NCBI GenBank assembly: GCA_027052485.1
Contig: JALUFA010000091.1
Location: 1-12,276, forward strand
Direction of reading: 5' to 3'
DNA from: Hydrogenothermaceae bacterium
GTDB lineage: Bacteria; Aquificota; Aquificia; Aquificales; Hydrogenothermaceae
Length of the DNA stretch: 12,276 nucleotides
The notes beneath the pieces were generated by a model that saw only the letters and a list, made by a program, of their open reading frames with translations, was not told where the DNA came from and ran no database searches. Shown piece after piece: positions 1-6,218 of the stretch. The position numbers and the translations under genes were made by a program. How positions within the stretch are numbered: position 1 is the stretch's first letter; every line of letters starts with the position of its first letter.

Positions 1-606
1 GTTATCAAAGAAAGGCTAAAGCTTTTAAATATTCCCATTCCCAAACCCGAGAACTTAAAAAATAATCCTCAGTTAAAAGTTCTTTTGCTACAAAAACAAA
101 TCTCAAATCTAGAAGGGGATTTTTATACTGCAGATCTTTACCCAAGGCTTAATCTTAAACTTAGCTACGAGCTTTACAACACAAAGGACTTTCCATCATT
201 GGCAGAGGTGGTACGTAAAGGATACGTTGCAACTCTAAGCTTAAACTGGAATATATACGATGGAGGAAAATCCTTAGCGAAAAAAGTTGAATCAAAAACA
301 AAGGCAGCAAAGTTTTTTATCCAGTACAGGGACAAGGTTTTGTACCTAAAAACCGAGTACAAGAAACAGCTACAAACGCTAAAGTTCCTAAAGCAACAGA
401 TAAAGGCACTAAACACCAATCTTCAAGCAGCAAAAGAAGCGTTAAACCTATCCACAGAAAGGTATAAAAATGGTCTTGCATCAATCATAGAAGTTCTAGA
501 GGCAAGAAAAAACTTTGATACCACAAAAATAAACCTTTTGACAGTGATAAAATCTTATAATATCGGTTTACTTTATTTAAAAAAACTAGCAGGGAAACTG
601 GATTGA
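1..606 (+). CDS. TolC-family outer-membrane efflux protein, C-terminal part (5' end outside window)
   Basis: The frame is open from the first base to TGA at 604-606, giving 201 residues of a protein whose start lies upstream. TolC-family proteins are trimeric outer-membrane channels with long periplasmic helices, used by type I secretion systems and efflux pumps. The visible part shows the second family repeat: an NPQLKVLLLQKQISNLEG helix start, then YPRLNLKLSYELY, the usual first beta strand after a helix. Next come GYVATLSLNWNIYDGGK, the second beta strand with its turn, a long Lys/Gln-rich coiled coil, and the conserved LSTERYKNGLASIIEVLEAR stretch near the C-terminus. Residues after about 190 are only a short tail. 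The stop overlaps the aroK start by 4 bases, so the two are co-transcribed. The substrate cannot be told from this part. The family call is firm; the partner pump lies outside the window. Confidence 0.88.
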   Translation, partial: VIKERLKLLNIPIPKPENLKNNPQLKVLLLQKQISNLEGDFYTADLYPRLNLKLSYELYNTKDFPSLAEVVRKGYVATLSLNWNIYDGGKSLAKKVESKTKAAKFFIQYRDKVLYLKTEYKKQLQTLKFLKQQIKALNTNLQAAKEALNLSTERYKNGLASIIEVLEARKNFDTTKINLLTVIKSYNIGLLYLKKLAGKLD

Positions 607-1106
607 AAGGAAACATCTTCCTTGTAGGTTTTATGGGTAGTGGAAAATCTACCGTTGGGAAGATACTAGCTGAAAAACTTGGATTAAAGTTTGTTGATAT
701 AGACAGTCAGATAGAAAAAAACACTGGCTTAACAATACCTGAAATTTTTGAAAATTATGGGGAAAAGCATTTTAGAGATTTAGAAAAAAAGGAGATTGAA
801 AAGTTTACTCAAAAAGATGGTTTTGTGGTTTCAACAGGAGGAGGCTTAGGGGCTAATCCAGATAATATGGGAAAGATGAAAAAAAGCGGAAAAGTAGTCT
901 GGTTAGACGTATCTCTAGATGAGATACTAAAAAGATGTGAAAACGATACAAACCGTCCACTACTAAACCAACCTTTAGAAAATATCCAAAAACTTTATGA
1001 AGATAGAAAAAAGGTTTACAAGCAAGCCCATATTCACATAAAAGCTGAGGGTAAAACTCCTGAAGATATAACCGATGAGATAATACAAAGATGCAAATCT
1101 ACGTAG
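603..1106 (+). CDS. aroK: Shikimate kinase
   Basis: This cytoplasmic enzyme phosphorylates shikimate at the 3-OH with ATP, the fifth step of the chorismate pathway. At 167 residues it has normal AroK length. Visible motifs are the P-loop GFMGSGKST (9-17), the shikimate-binding and Mg-binding aspartates in VDIDSQ (D32, D34), R58 in HFRDLE, the STGGG loop (77-81), R118 in the lid motif NRPLL, and R135 near the C-terminus. The start is TTG, inside the stop of the TolC gene (ATTGA overlap), with AGGGA about 7 bases upstream. No other start would preserve the first beta strand (NIFLVGF) before the P-loop. Its 3' end overlaps acpS by 16 bases. Chorismate made from its product is the source of anthranilate, the substrate of TrpD encoded later in this window. 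Confidence 0.96.
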   Translation: MKGNIFLVGFMGSGKSTVGKILAEKLGLKFVDIDSQIEKNTGLTIPEIFENYGEKHFRDLEKKEIEKFTQKDGFVVSTGGGLGANPDNMGKMKKSGKVVWLDVSLDEILKRCENDTNRPLLNQPLENIQKLYEDRKKVYKQAHIHIKAEGKTPEDITDEIIQRCKST

Positions 1107-1456
1107 GAACAGATATAGTTGAAAACGAGAGAATAAAAAAGGCTATAGAACGATTAGGAAATCGCTTTTTAAACCGTGTATACACCCAGAAAGAACTTGA
1201 GTACTGTTTAAACAGAAAAACCTACGTCCAGTGTCTAGCAGCTAGATTTGCAGCAAAAGAGGCTGCTATAAAGGCGTACTATCAGGCATTTAGAAAGACC
1301 TTAAGACTACAACAGATAGAAATTCTTGGGAAAACCGGAGAACCTGCAGAAATTTTACTGCACCTAACAGAAAAGCCTGAGAAAGCCTTTAATATCACTC
1401 TATCTCTAGCCCATGAAAAAAGCTACTCTATAGCAACAGCTATCATCTACCTATAG
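1091..1456 (+). CDS. acpS: Holo-[acyl-carrier-protein] synthase
   Basis: AcpS transfers 4'-phosphopantetheine from CoA to a serine of acyl carrier protein, activating it for fatty acid synthesis. The 121 residues match the usual length. GTDIVENERI (6-15) carries the Mg-binding D8. The family signature AARFAAKEAAIKA (50-62) has E57 and K61. SLAHEKSYSIATAI near the C-terminus holds the conserved histidine strand. It starts at ATG within the aroK 3' end (16-base overlap, different frame), with no strong Shine-Dalgarno, so translation is probably coupled to aroK. It ends two bases before an inverted repeat at 1458-1479 and is the last gene before the sigma-54 flagellar promoter. The product works in the same pathway as FabL, encoded elsewhere in the window in another operon. 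Confidence 0.95.
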   Translation: MQIYVGTDIVENERIKKAIERLGNRFLNRVYTQKELEYCLNRKTYVQCLAARFAAKEAAIKAYYQAFRKTLRLQQIEILGKTGEPAEILLHLTEKPEKAFNITLSLAHEKSYSIATAIIYL

Positions 1457-1457
1457 T

Positions 1458-1479
1458 GGTGCATAAAAAAGATTGCACC
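1458..1479 (+). terminator. Hairpin after acpS (possible terminator or upstream regulator site)
   Basis: A perfect inverted repeat GGTGCA - 10 bases - TGCACC starts two bases after the acpS stop. It could end the tolC-aroK-acpS transcript, but it is followed by CTGTCTATGAC rather than a T-run, so it is not a classical intrinsic terminator. It lies about 40-60 bp upstream of the sigma-54 promoter and could instead be a binding site for the activator of that promoter. The repeat is certain; its role is open. Confidence 0.4.
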
Positions 1480-1518
1480 CTGTCTATGACAAACTTCATA
1501 AAATCAGCGTTTTAAGCT

Positions 1519-1535
1519 TTGGCACACCTCTTGCC
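1519..1535 (+). promoter_or_regulatory. Sigma-54 (RpoN) promoter of the flhF-flhG-fliA operon
   Basis: The sequence TTGGCACACCTCTTGCC matches the -24/-12 consensus TGGCAC-N5-TTGC without a mismatch in the core. The GG (1521-1522) and GC (1533-1534) are separated by exactly 10 bases, the strict spacing for sigma-54. The predicted transcription start is near 1546, giving a leader of about 28 nt before the flhF ATG at 1574. This agrees with known flagellar cascades in which a sigma-54 activator turns on mid-class genes that include flhF, flhG and fliA. The activator gene is not in the window. Confidence 0.85.
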
Positions 1536-1573
1536 TTATAAAAATGTAGATTGTGAATGGTGGGGGTTGCCTT

Positions 1574-2332
1574 ATGCAGGTAAAAAAATTTGTTGTTAAA
1601 ACCATAGAGGAAGGCTGGCTAAAGATATATAAGGAGCTAGGAGAAAATCCAGTAATCCTTTCTATAAAAGAGATTAATGGCGCCTTTGAGATACTGGCTG
1701 CAAAATCGGTAAATATAGATAACCAGATACTCAGTGAAAATAAATTTCAGGACAAAAAACTTTTCGGTAGATTTATTAACTTCTTCGGTGGAGTAAGCTG
1801 AGGAAAAACTACAACTCTGGCAAAGGTTGCAGCCCTTTTAAAGTTTGAGAGAGGGAAAAAAGTTGCCGTCCTGAGTTTAGACCTATTTAAAGTTGGAGGC
1901 ATAGATGCTTTAAGGAACTTCTGTAATCTAATGCAAATTCCATGTATTCCTGTTAAAAGTTTAGAGGAGTTTTCTAAGCTTGAAAAGTCTCTAAGCACAT
2001 ACAACCACATTCTAGTTGACTATCCATCTAATATGTTAGAAATTCCTGAAATCCTTGATATATATACCTCTCTCAAAGATAAAGAAAATCTTCTTATACT
2101 AAGTGCGGACAAAAGAGAGAGCGTTATTTATTCAGAGGTTGAGGCATTTTCAGTACTGGGTGTAGATAGCACCGTTTTAACAAAGGTTGATTTAGTTCCA
2201 AAAGAGGAAGTTTTACAACTGGTTGAGACTCTGCCATTAAAGGTAAGTTTCATTTGTGATGGATATCAAGTTCCAAGTGATTTAAAAGAACCCAAATACC
2301 TTTTAGAAAAGGTTGAGGTAGCAAATGCATAA
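1574..2332 (+). pseudogene. flhF: Flagellar SRP-type GTPase FlhF, interrupted by an in-frame TGA in the P-loop
   Basis: FlhF is an SRP-family GTPase that sets the place and number of flagella at the pole. The N-terminus, MQVKKFVVKTIEEGWLKIYK then LGENPVILS, matches the start of the FlhF B domain. After TGA (1799-1801, codon 76) the same frame continues without break: GKTTTLAKVAALLKFERGKK, SLDLFKVGGIDALRNF, TKVD (203-206) and SFICDGYQVPSDL, the typical FlhF C-terminus. With the TGA read as a residue X, the Walker A is GGVSXGKT (72-79). At 252 codons it is far shorter than usual FlhF (about 360-450), and the N domain is missing. The G3 motif DTAGR is replaced by DYPSN (149-153). ATG 1574 is chosen over GTG 1553 because the GGTGGGGG ribosome site sits 7 bases before it. 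It overlaps flhG by 8 bases. Labelled pseudogene as the cautious choice; recoding or a sequencing error are alternatives. Confidence 0.85.
1817..1832 (+). other. Small hairpin 15 nt after the flhF in-frame TGA
   Basis: CTGGCAAAGGTTGCAG can fold as a 6-bp stem with one bulged G (1819) and an AGG loop (1824-1826). The first loop base lies 23 nt past the TGA. A G early in a small apical loop roughly 16-37 nt after the UGA is the known loose pattern of bacterial SECIS elements. Short hairpins like this are common by chance, so this is only a candidate. There is no other sign of selenocysteine use in the window. Confidence 0.25.
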
Positions 2333-3179
2333 CCATTCATACGCATTAAAGCATCTTATAAAAGACGAAGGACAGCAAGGTTTTCAAGTTGTAGCTATCT
2401 CCTCTGGAAAAGGAGGAGTTGGTAAATCAACTATTACTGTAAACCTTGCCTATGCCTTACAAAATCTTGGTAAAAGGGTTTTAATCCTTGATGCGGATTT
2501 AGCTCTTGGAAATGTAGATATCCTCCTAGATGAAAGACCTAAATATAACCTTGGAGATGTGATAGCTGGAGAAAGAAATATTAACGAAGTTGTGTATACA
2601 TCAAAGTATGGATTTAAGTTTATTCCTGCATCTTCAGGTATTGAAAAGCTCGCAAACCTATCAAGGCAGGAACAGCTACTACTTATGAGCTCTCTAAAGG
2701 AGATAGCTGTAGATATAGACTTTATGCTTATTGATACTGCAGCCGGTATAGATGAGAAAGTTGTGAATTTCTGCTTAGCTTCTGACAGAACAACGGTGAT
2801 AACCACTCCAGACCCAACTGCTATTACAGACAGCTACGCATTGGCTAGGCTTTTATCAAAGTACAAACCTACAACAATGGAGCTGGGGATACTTGTAAAT
2901 ATGGTTTCTTCCATAAGAGAGGGAAGAGAAATCTTTTTAGGGATGAACCGTATATTTGAAAGATTTACAGGAAATACCCTTGAGTTTTACGGCTGTATTA
3001 GAGCAGACAAAAAGGTAAACGAGTCTATAAGAAAAAGATGGCTAACCATAGAAAAGTTTCCAAACACCAAGTTTTCTGAAGATGTACGCAGCTTTGCAGA
3101 GTTTTTATTAACGGGAGAAGTAAAACCCCAAAAAGATAACTTCTGGAAGAGGTTTTTTTCAAACATGGTAAAAATCTAG
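2325..3179 (+). CDS. flhG: Flagellum number regulator FlhG (FleN/YlxH), MinD-like ATPase
   Basis: FlhG is a membrane-associated ParA/MinD-type ATPase. It stimulates FlhF GTPase activity and limits flagellar number, in some species by holding back the sigma-54 activator FleQ. The 284-residue product shows the deviant Walker A SSGKGGVGKST (26-36, with K29 and K34), the switch I region LDADLALGNVD (55-65), and the Walker B/switch II stretch FMLIDTAAGI. A C-terminal tail, DNFWKRFFSNMVKI, looks like an amphipathic membrane-binding helix. An N-terminal extension of about 20 residues before the ATPase core is typical of FlhG but not MinD. GAGG lies 6 bases before ATG 2325. The start overlaps the flhF stop, so its translation may depend on ribosomes reaching the flhF 3' end, which the TGA in flhF would reduce. 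A true MinD is encoded separately at 9392-10177. Confidence 0.93.
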   Translation: MHNHSYALKHLIKDEGQQGFQVVAISSGKGGVGKSTITVNLAYALQNLGKRVLILDADLALGNVDILLDERPKYNLGDVIAGERNINEVVYTSKYGFKFIPASSGIEKLANLSRQEQLLLMSSLKEIAVDIDFMLIDTAAGIDEKVVNFCLASDRTTVITTPDPTAITDSYALARLLSKYKPTTMELGILVNMVSSIREGREIFLGMNRIFERFTGNTLEFYGCIRADKKVNESIRKRWLTIEKFPNTKFSEDVRSFAEFLLTGEVKPQKDNFWKRFFSNMVKI

Positions 3180-3191
3180 GGAGGAGATAAA

Positions 3192-3914
3192 ATGAAAATC
3201 TCAAAGGCAGAGAGAAACAAACTAATAATGGAATTTTTACCAAAAATCCAGTACATAGTGAAAAACTTAAAACAGGAAAACCTTCCTCCTATCGTTACCG
3301 AGGAAGACCTTATCCAAACAGGAATAATGGGGCTTATTGATGCTATTGAAAAATATGATCCTTCTAAGGGGGTAAAACTTTCAACCTACGCAGAGATAAG
3401 AATAAGGGGACACATCATAGACTCTCTGAGAAAGCTAGACTGGATACCGAGAAACATAAGAAAGCTAGCACGAGATATTGAAACTGCAATAATAGAGGTA
3501 GAGCAAAAACTAGGAAGAGAGGCAACAGCTGAAGAGATAGCCCAGTACCTTAATATGTCTGTAGAAGAGTACATGAGATATGCAGAAAAGGTAATGAATA
3601 GCGGTCTTGTGTCTATAGACCAGACAGTAAGTAAAGAGGAAGATGAAACCACAAAGCTATGGCAGATTATCGCAATAAACGATGATACTCCAGACAAGTA
3701 TATTGAGGAAGAACAGTTGAAAGAAATCCTGACAGACATAATTTCTAACGAGTTAGAAGAAAGGGAAAGATTGATAATAACCCTTTACTACTATGAAGAA
3801 CTTTCGATGAAGGAGATTGGGAAAGTTTTAGGCTTAACTGAGTCCAGAATTTCCCAGATACATACAAAAACTATGTTAAAGATAAGAAAACTTTTAGAAA
3901 AGTATGTAAAATAA
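3192..3914 (+). CDS. fliA: Flagellar RNA polymerase sigma factor FliA (sigma-28)
   Basis: FliA directs RNA polymerase to late flagellar promoters such as those of flagellin genes. The 240-residue product has the layout of sigma-70 group 3 factors. Region 2 runs from about residue 10 to 100, with YDPSKGVKLSTYAEIRIRGH and RKLDWIPRNIRKLA. Region 3 contains EATAEEIAQYLNMSVEEY. Region 4 (about 187-240) has the helix-turn-helix LSMKEIGKVLGLTESRISQ. The FliA/WhiG subfamily is favoured over other sigma factors by the missing region 1 and by GHIIDSLRKLDW in region 2. A strong ribosome site, GGGAGGAG, stands about 6 bases before ATG 3192, the strongest in this operon. It is the third gene after the sigma-54 promoter, so a sigma-54 to sigma-28 cascade is implied. 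Its anti-sigma factor FlgM is not in the window. Confidence 0.94.
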   Translation: MKISKAERNKLIMEFLPKIQYIVKNLKQENLPPIVTEEDLIQTGIMGLIDAIEKYDPSKGVKLSTYAEIRIRGHIIDSLRKLDWIPRNIRKLARDIETAIIEVEQKLGREATAEEIAQYLNMSVEEYMRYAEKVMNSGLVSIDQTVSKEEDETTKLWQIIAINDDTPDKYIEEEQLKEILTDIISNELEERERLIITLYYYEELSMKEIGKVLGLTESRISQIHTKTMLKIRKLLEKYVK

Positions 3915-3918
3915 AAGT

Positions 3919-4410
3919 ATGTCGCAGGTAAACCCGTATATAGGTTTTTTAATAGGAGATTTAGAGTACTTTCTAATATCAAATAGAAATGAGATAAACC
4001 CTTATGTAGAAAAAAATCGGGATATCCCGTATGAGAAGAGCCTAGAAATACTTGATAAGTTTAATGAGACGTTAAAAAAAGCAACAAACCTTATGCGTCT
4101 TACAGAAGAGATAAATGATGAAACGGTTTTACGGGATATATTTATTCTCACCTCTGAAAGTTTAGCTTGGATTTTATTTACCCTACCAACAATCAGTGAT
4201 AACCTCCCTATATTTGTAGAGGAATTAAATATTGGGGGAGAAAGTATTTTTGACCTCTTAGGTCAGCATTTACTTCAACTTGAGATGTATATAGATAAAC
4301 CTAGCCTTTCAAAAGCTACTGGAAAAAGTGTTTATCAAGGAATTTCAGATATTCACAGCACGCTAGATGCTATAGTCAAACAAATAAAAAGGGGAGCAGT
4401 AGAAAACTAA
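3919..4410 (+). CDS. Unrecognised protein at the end of the flagellar operon
   Basis: I do not recognise this 163-residue protein. It begins with ATG 4 bases after the fliA stop, without a clear Shine-Dalgarno, so it is probably translated by coupling with fliA. The sequence has no signal peptide and no convincing membrane span (the stretch LAWILFTLP is too short). It looks almost wholly helical: an N-terminal part MSQVNPYIGFLIGDLEYFLI, an acidic/Lys-rich middle (EKSLEILDKFNETLKKATNL), then a C-terminal helical half ending IVKQIKRGAVEN. No catalytic or metal motif is visible. Position suggests a role in flagellar assembly, placement or chemotaxis-like control, but that is guilt by association. 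The 3' end overlaps the convergent fabL by 4 bases and contains the minus-strand terminator. It is probably a real gene, since it is long, closely spaced and has codon use like its neighbours. Confidence 0.75.
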   Translation: MSQVNPYIGFLIGDLEYFLISNRNEINPYVEKNRDIPYEKSLEILDKFNETLKKATNLMRLTEEINDETVLRDIFILTSESLAWILFTLPTISDNLPIFVEELNIGGESIFDLLGQHLLQLEMYIDKPSLSKATGKSVYQGISDIHSTLDAIVKQIKRGAVEN

Positions 4411-4419
4411 CGTCCCCTT
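4389..4419 (-). terminator. Intrinsic terminator of the minC-to-fabL operon
   Basis: Read on the minus strand, AAGGGGA (4419-4413) pairs with TCCCCTT (4395-4389) across a 17-base loop and is followed at once by TTTATTTG, a T-rich run. This is the shape of a rho-independent terminator for transcripts coming from fabL. On the plus strand there is no T-run after the stem, so it acts mainly one way. It lies within the last codons of the convergent 3919-4410 gene and spans the fabL stop. Confidence 0.6.
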
Positions 4420-5192
4420 ACCAGAGATAATCCTCCATCAACAACTATCGTTTGTCCCTGTATCCATTTTGCATCATCGGTACACAAGAAACCAACCACA
4501 CCGGCGATATCCTCCGGAACACCCATTCTTCCTAGCGGAGTTAGTTTTATAGTTCCTTCTTTTACCTGCTCGTAGTTCGGAAAGAGCTGTATAGCTTCTG
4601 TGTCTATTGGTCCACCTGAAACTGTGTTTACATTGATACCTTTTTCACCCAGCTCGACCGCAGCATATCTTACAAGAGCCTCCAATGCTGCTTTAGCTGA
4701 ACCGTGGATTGCGTAGTTTGGCATATAATCTCTTGTACCGGTAGAGGATATTGCGATGATTTTCCCTTCTCTACCTTCCATTAGAGGCACTGCATTTTGA
4801 ACCGACCAGATAAAACCAAAGACGGTGATGTCGTATATTCTCTTTGTGCCTCTTTCCTTTAATCTTAAAAACGGTGCAAATCCACCGACAACCTCCCTAC
4901 CAGAGGCAACAGCATTACTAACAAAAATATCAAGATATCCGAACTTCTCTTTAATCTCGTTAAAAGCTCTGTCTATGTCTTCTTTTTTTCCAAAGTCAGC
5001 CTGAACGATATACCCCTTTTGACCTTTTTCTTCAATCTCCTTTACAACTTCCTCAGCTTTTTCTTTGTTTTTGTAGTAGTTAACAATTACATCAGCTCCC
5101 ATATCAGCAAGCTTTAGAGCTATGGCCTTACCTATTCCTCTACTAGAGCCTGTAACAAAAGCAAGCTTTCCTTTTAGCGGTTTACATTCCAT
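4407..5192 (-). CDS. fabL: Enoyl-[acyl-carrier-protein] reductase, FabL type (SDR family)
   Basis: FabL reduces trans-2-enoyl-ACP with NADPH in the last step of the fatty acid elongation cycle. The 261-residue product is a short-chain dehydrogenase with the dinucleotide loop TGSSRGIG (14-21), a SNAVASG segment (92-98) like the FabL NNAASG, and a Tyr-x6-Lys active site, Y160 and K167 in NYAIHGSAK. Ordinary SDR ketoreductases such as FabG have Tyr-x3-Lys, and here that position is His163. The stretch ALVRYAAVELGEKGINVN, then VSGGPIDTEAIQLFPN and QTIVVDGGLSL, closely follows Bacillus FabL as I remember it. The ATG directly abuts the trpD TAA stop, and AAGGAGAGG precedes it. It is the last gene of the eight-gene minus-strand run. 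A ketoreductase or a trans-2-enoyl-CoA reductase is the main alternative call, and less likely given the Y-x6-K. Confidence 0.85.
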   Translation of the reverse strand: MECKPLKGKLAFVTGSSRGIGKAIALKLADMGADVIVNYYKNKEKAEEVVKEIEEKGQKGYIVQADFGKKEDIDRAFNEIKEKFGYLDIFVSNAVASGREVVGGFAPFLRLKERGTKRIYDITVFGFIWSVQNAVPLMEGREGKIIAISSTGTRDYMPNYAIHGSAKAALEALVRYAAVELGEKGINVNTVSGGPIDTEAIQLFPNYEQVKEGTIKLTPLGRMGVPEDIAGVVGFLCTDDAKWIQGQTIVVDGGLSLVRGR

Positions 5193-6215
5193 TTAGCCTA
5201 CCTCTCCTTTAATATTTCTTAGTTTTTCTAAAACTTCATAAGCTTTTTTTGAGTAAATGCTTTCTTTTGCAAGTTCTACACCTTCTTTTATTGAATCAGC
5301 AATACCTGCTGCATTTAACGCAAATCCTGCATTGAGAGCCACAAAATCTGTTTTTGCTCCGTTTTCTCTCCCTTTTAGAATATCAAAGGCTATCTGTAGA
5401 TTACAGTTTATATCTCCTCCTTGGATATCGTCTAAAGATGCTCTTTTAAGGCCAAAATCTTCAGGTTTAACTGTGTATATAGAAACTGTACCGTTGTTTA
5501 TCTCTCCCACCACCGTTTCAGCCGTGATGGAAACCTCATCTAAACCTTCTTTACCATGAACTACATATCCTCTTTCAATACCAAGGGCTACTAAAACCTT
5601 AGCCAAAGGCTCTACAAGCTTTTCATCAAACACTCCCATAAGTTGGTATTTTGCTCCAGCTGGATTGGATAGAGGCCCAAGGATGTTAAAAATCGTCCTT
5701 ATACCAAGCTCTCTTCTCTGCCTGATTACATTCTTCATTGCTGGATGGTAAATAGGTGCAAATAAAAAAGCTAAACCTACCTCTTCTAAAGCTCTTGCCG
5801 CTACCTCTGGAGGCATTTCTATATTTACCCCAAGGGCTTCCATAATGTCTGCACTTCCACACTTAGAAGAGACAGAGCGGTTGCCATGCTTTGCAACCTT
5901 TGCTCCAGCACCGGCTATCACAAAGGCGGTTATCGTTGAAACGTTAAATGTATCTACCTTATCCCCGCCTGTCCCACATGTATCTACAAGATGGGTTTTG
6001 TCTTTTACAGGTACTTTTACTGCCTTTTCTCTCATTACTCTGGCAGCTTCTGCAATCTCATCTATGGACTCACCTTTCATCTTTAGAGCAACAAGTACAG
6101 CTCCAATCTGGGTATCTGTTAACTTCCCTTCCATTATCTGATTAAACAGAAAGTTTACCTCTTCCTGTGATAAGTCCTGAAAGTCAGTAAGTTTTTTTAT
6201 TATTCCCTTTATCAT
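5193..6215 (-). CDS. trpD: Anthranilate phosphoribosyltransferase
   Basis: TrpD joins anthranilate to PRPP to form N-(5-phosphoribosyl)anthranilate, the second step of tryptophan synthesis. Its 340 residues match the family's usual length. The PRPP-binding glycine loop [17 protein letters not shown] (78-94) and the [15 protein letters not shown] stretch (109-123) are complete. The later PRPP/anthranilate region includes [20 protein letters not shown]. The start ATG is preceded by GGAG about 9 bases upstream, inside the end of the SurA-like gene, 3 bases from that gene's stop. The trp genes are not clustered here: no trpE, trpC or trpF is nearby. It sits between an envelope chaperone and a lipid synthesis gene, an arrangement typical of lineages whose biosynthetic operons are scattered. 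A thymidine phosphorylase-like paralog is excluded by the GTGGDK and KHGNR motifs. Confidence 0.96.
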   Translation of the reverse strand: MIKGIIKKLTDFQDLSQEEVNFLFNQIMEGKLTDTQIGAVLVALKMKGESIDEIAEAARVMREKAVKVPVKDKTHLVDTCGTGGDKVDTFNVSTITAFVIAGAGAKVAKHGNRSVSSKCGSADIMEALGVNIEMPPEVAARALEEVGLAFLFAPIYHPAMKNVIRQRRELGIRTIFNILGPLSNPAGAKYQLMGVFDEKLVEPLAKVLVALGIERGYVVHGKEGLDEVSITAETVVGEINNGTVSIYTVKPEDFGLKRASLDDIQGGDINCNLQIAFDILKGRENGAKTDFVALNAGFALNAAGIADSIKEGVELAKESIYSKKAYEVLEKLRNIKGEVG

Positions 6216-6218
6216 GGT

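Noticed and set aside
1553..1573. Earlier GTG start for flhF adding MNGGGCL
   Set aside because: These codons are the ribosome-binding site GGTGGGGG itself, and the FlhF family begins at MQVKKF from ATG 1574.
1799..1801. UGA as a general sense codon (code reassignment)
   Set aside because: UGA ends the TolC-family gene (604-606) and minD (9394-9392) at family-appropriate lengths, and no other gene has an internal UGA.
1931..2332. The part after the flhF TGA read as a separate gene from ATG 1931
   Set aside because: No ribosome site precedes it, the frame is open right back to the TGA, and the upstream codons GKTTT...SLDLFKVGG belong to FlhF.
2450..3739. Minus-strand open frames opposite flhG and fliA
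   Set aside because: Ser/Leu-rich shadow translations of strongly supported genes, without starts or motifs.
5845..6145. Plus-strand open frames opposite trpD
   Set aside because: They lie wholly against a well-conserved trpD, have no ribosome site and resemble no protein; they are antisense shadows.
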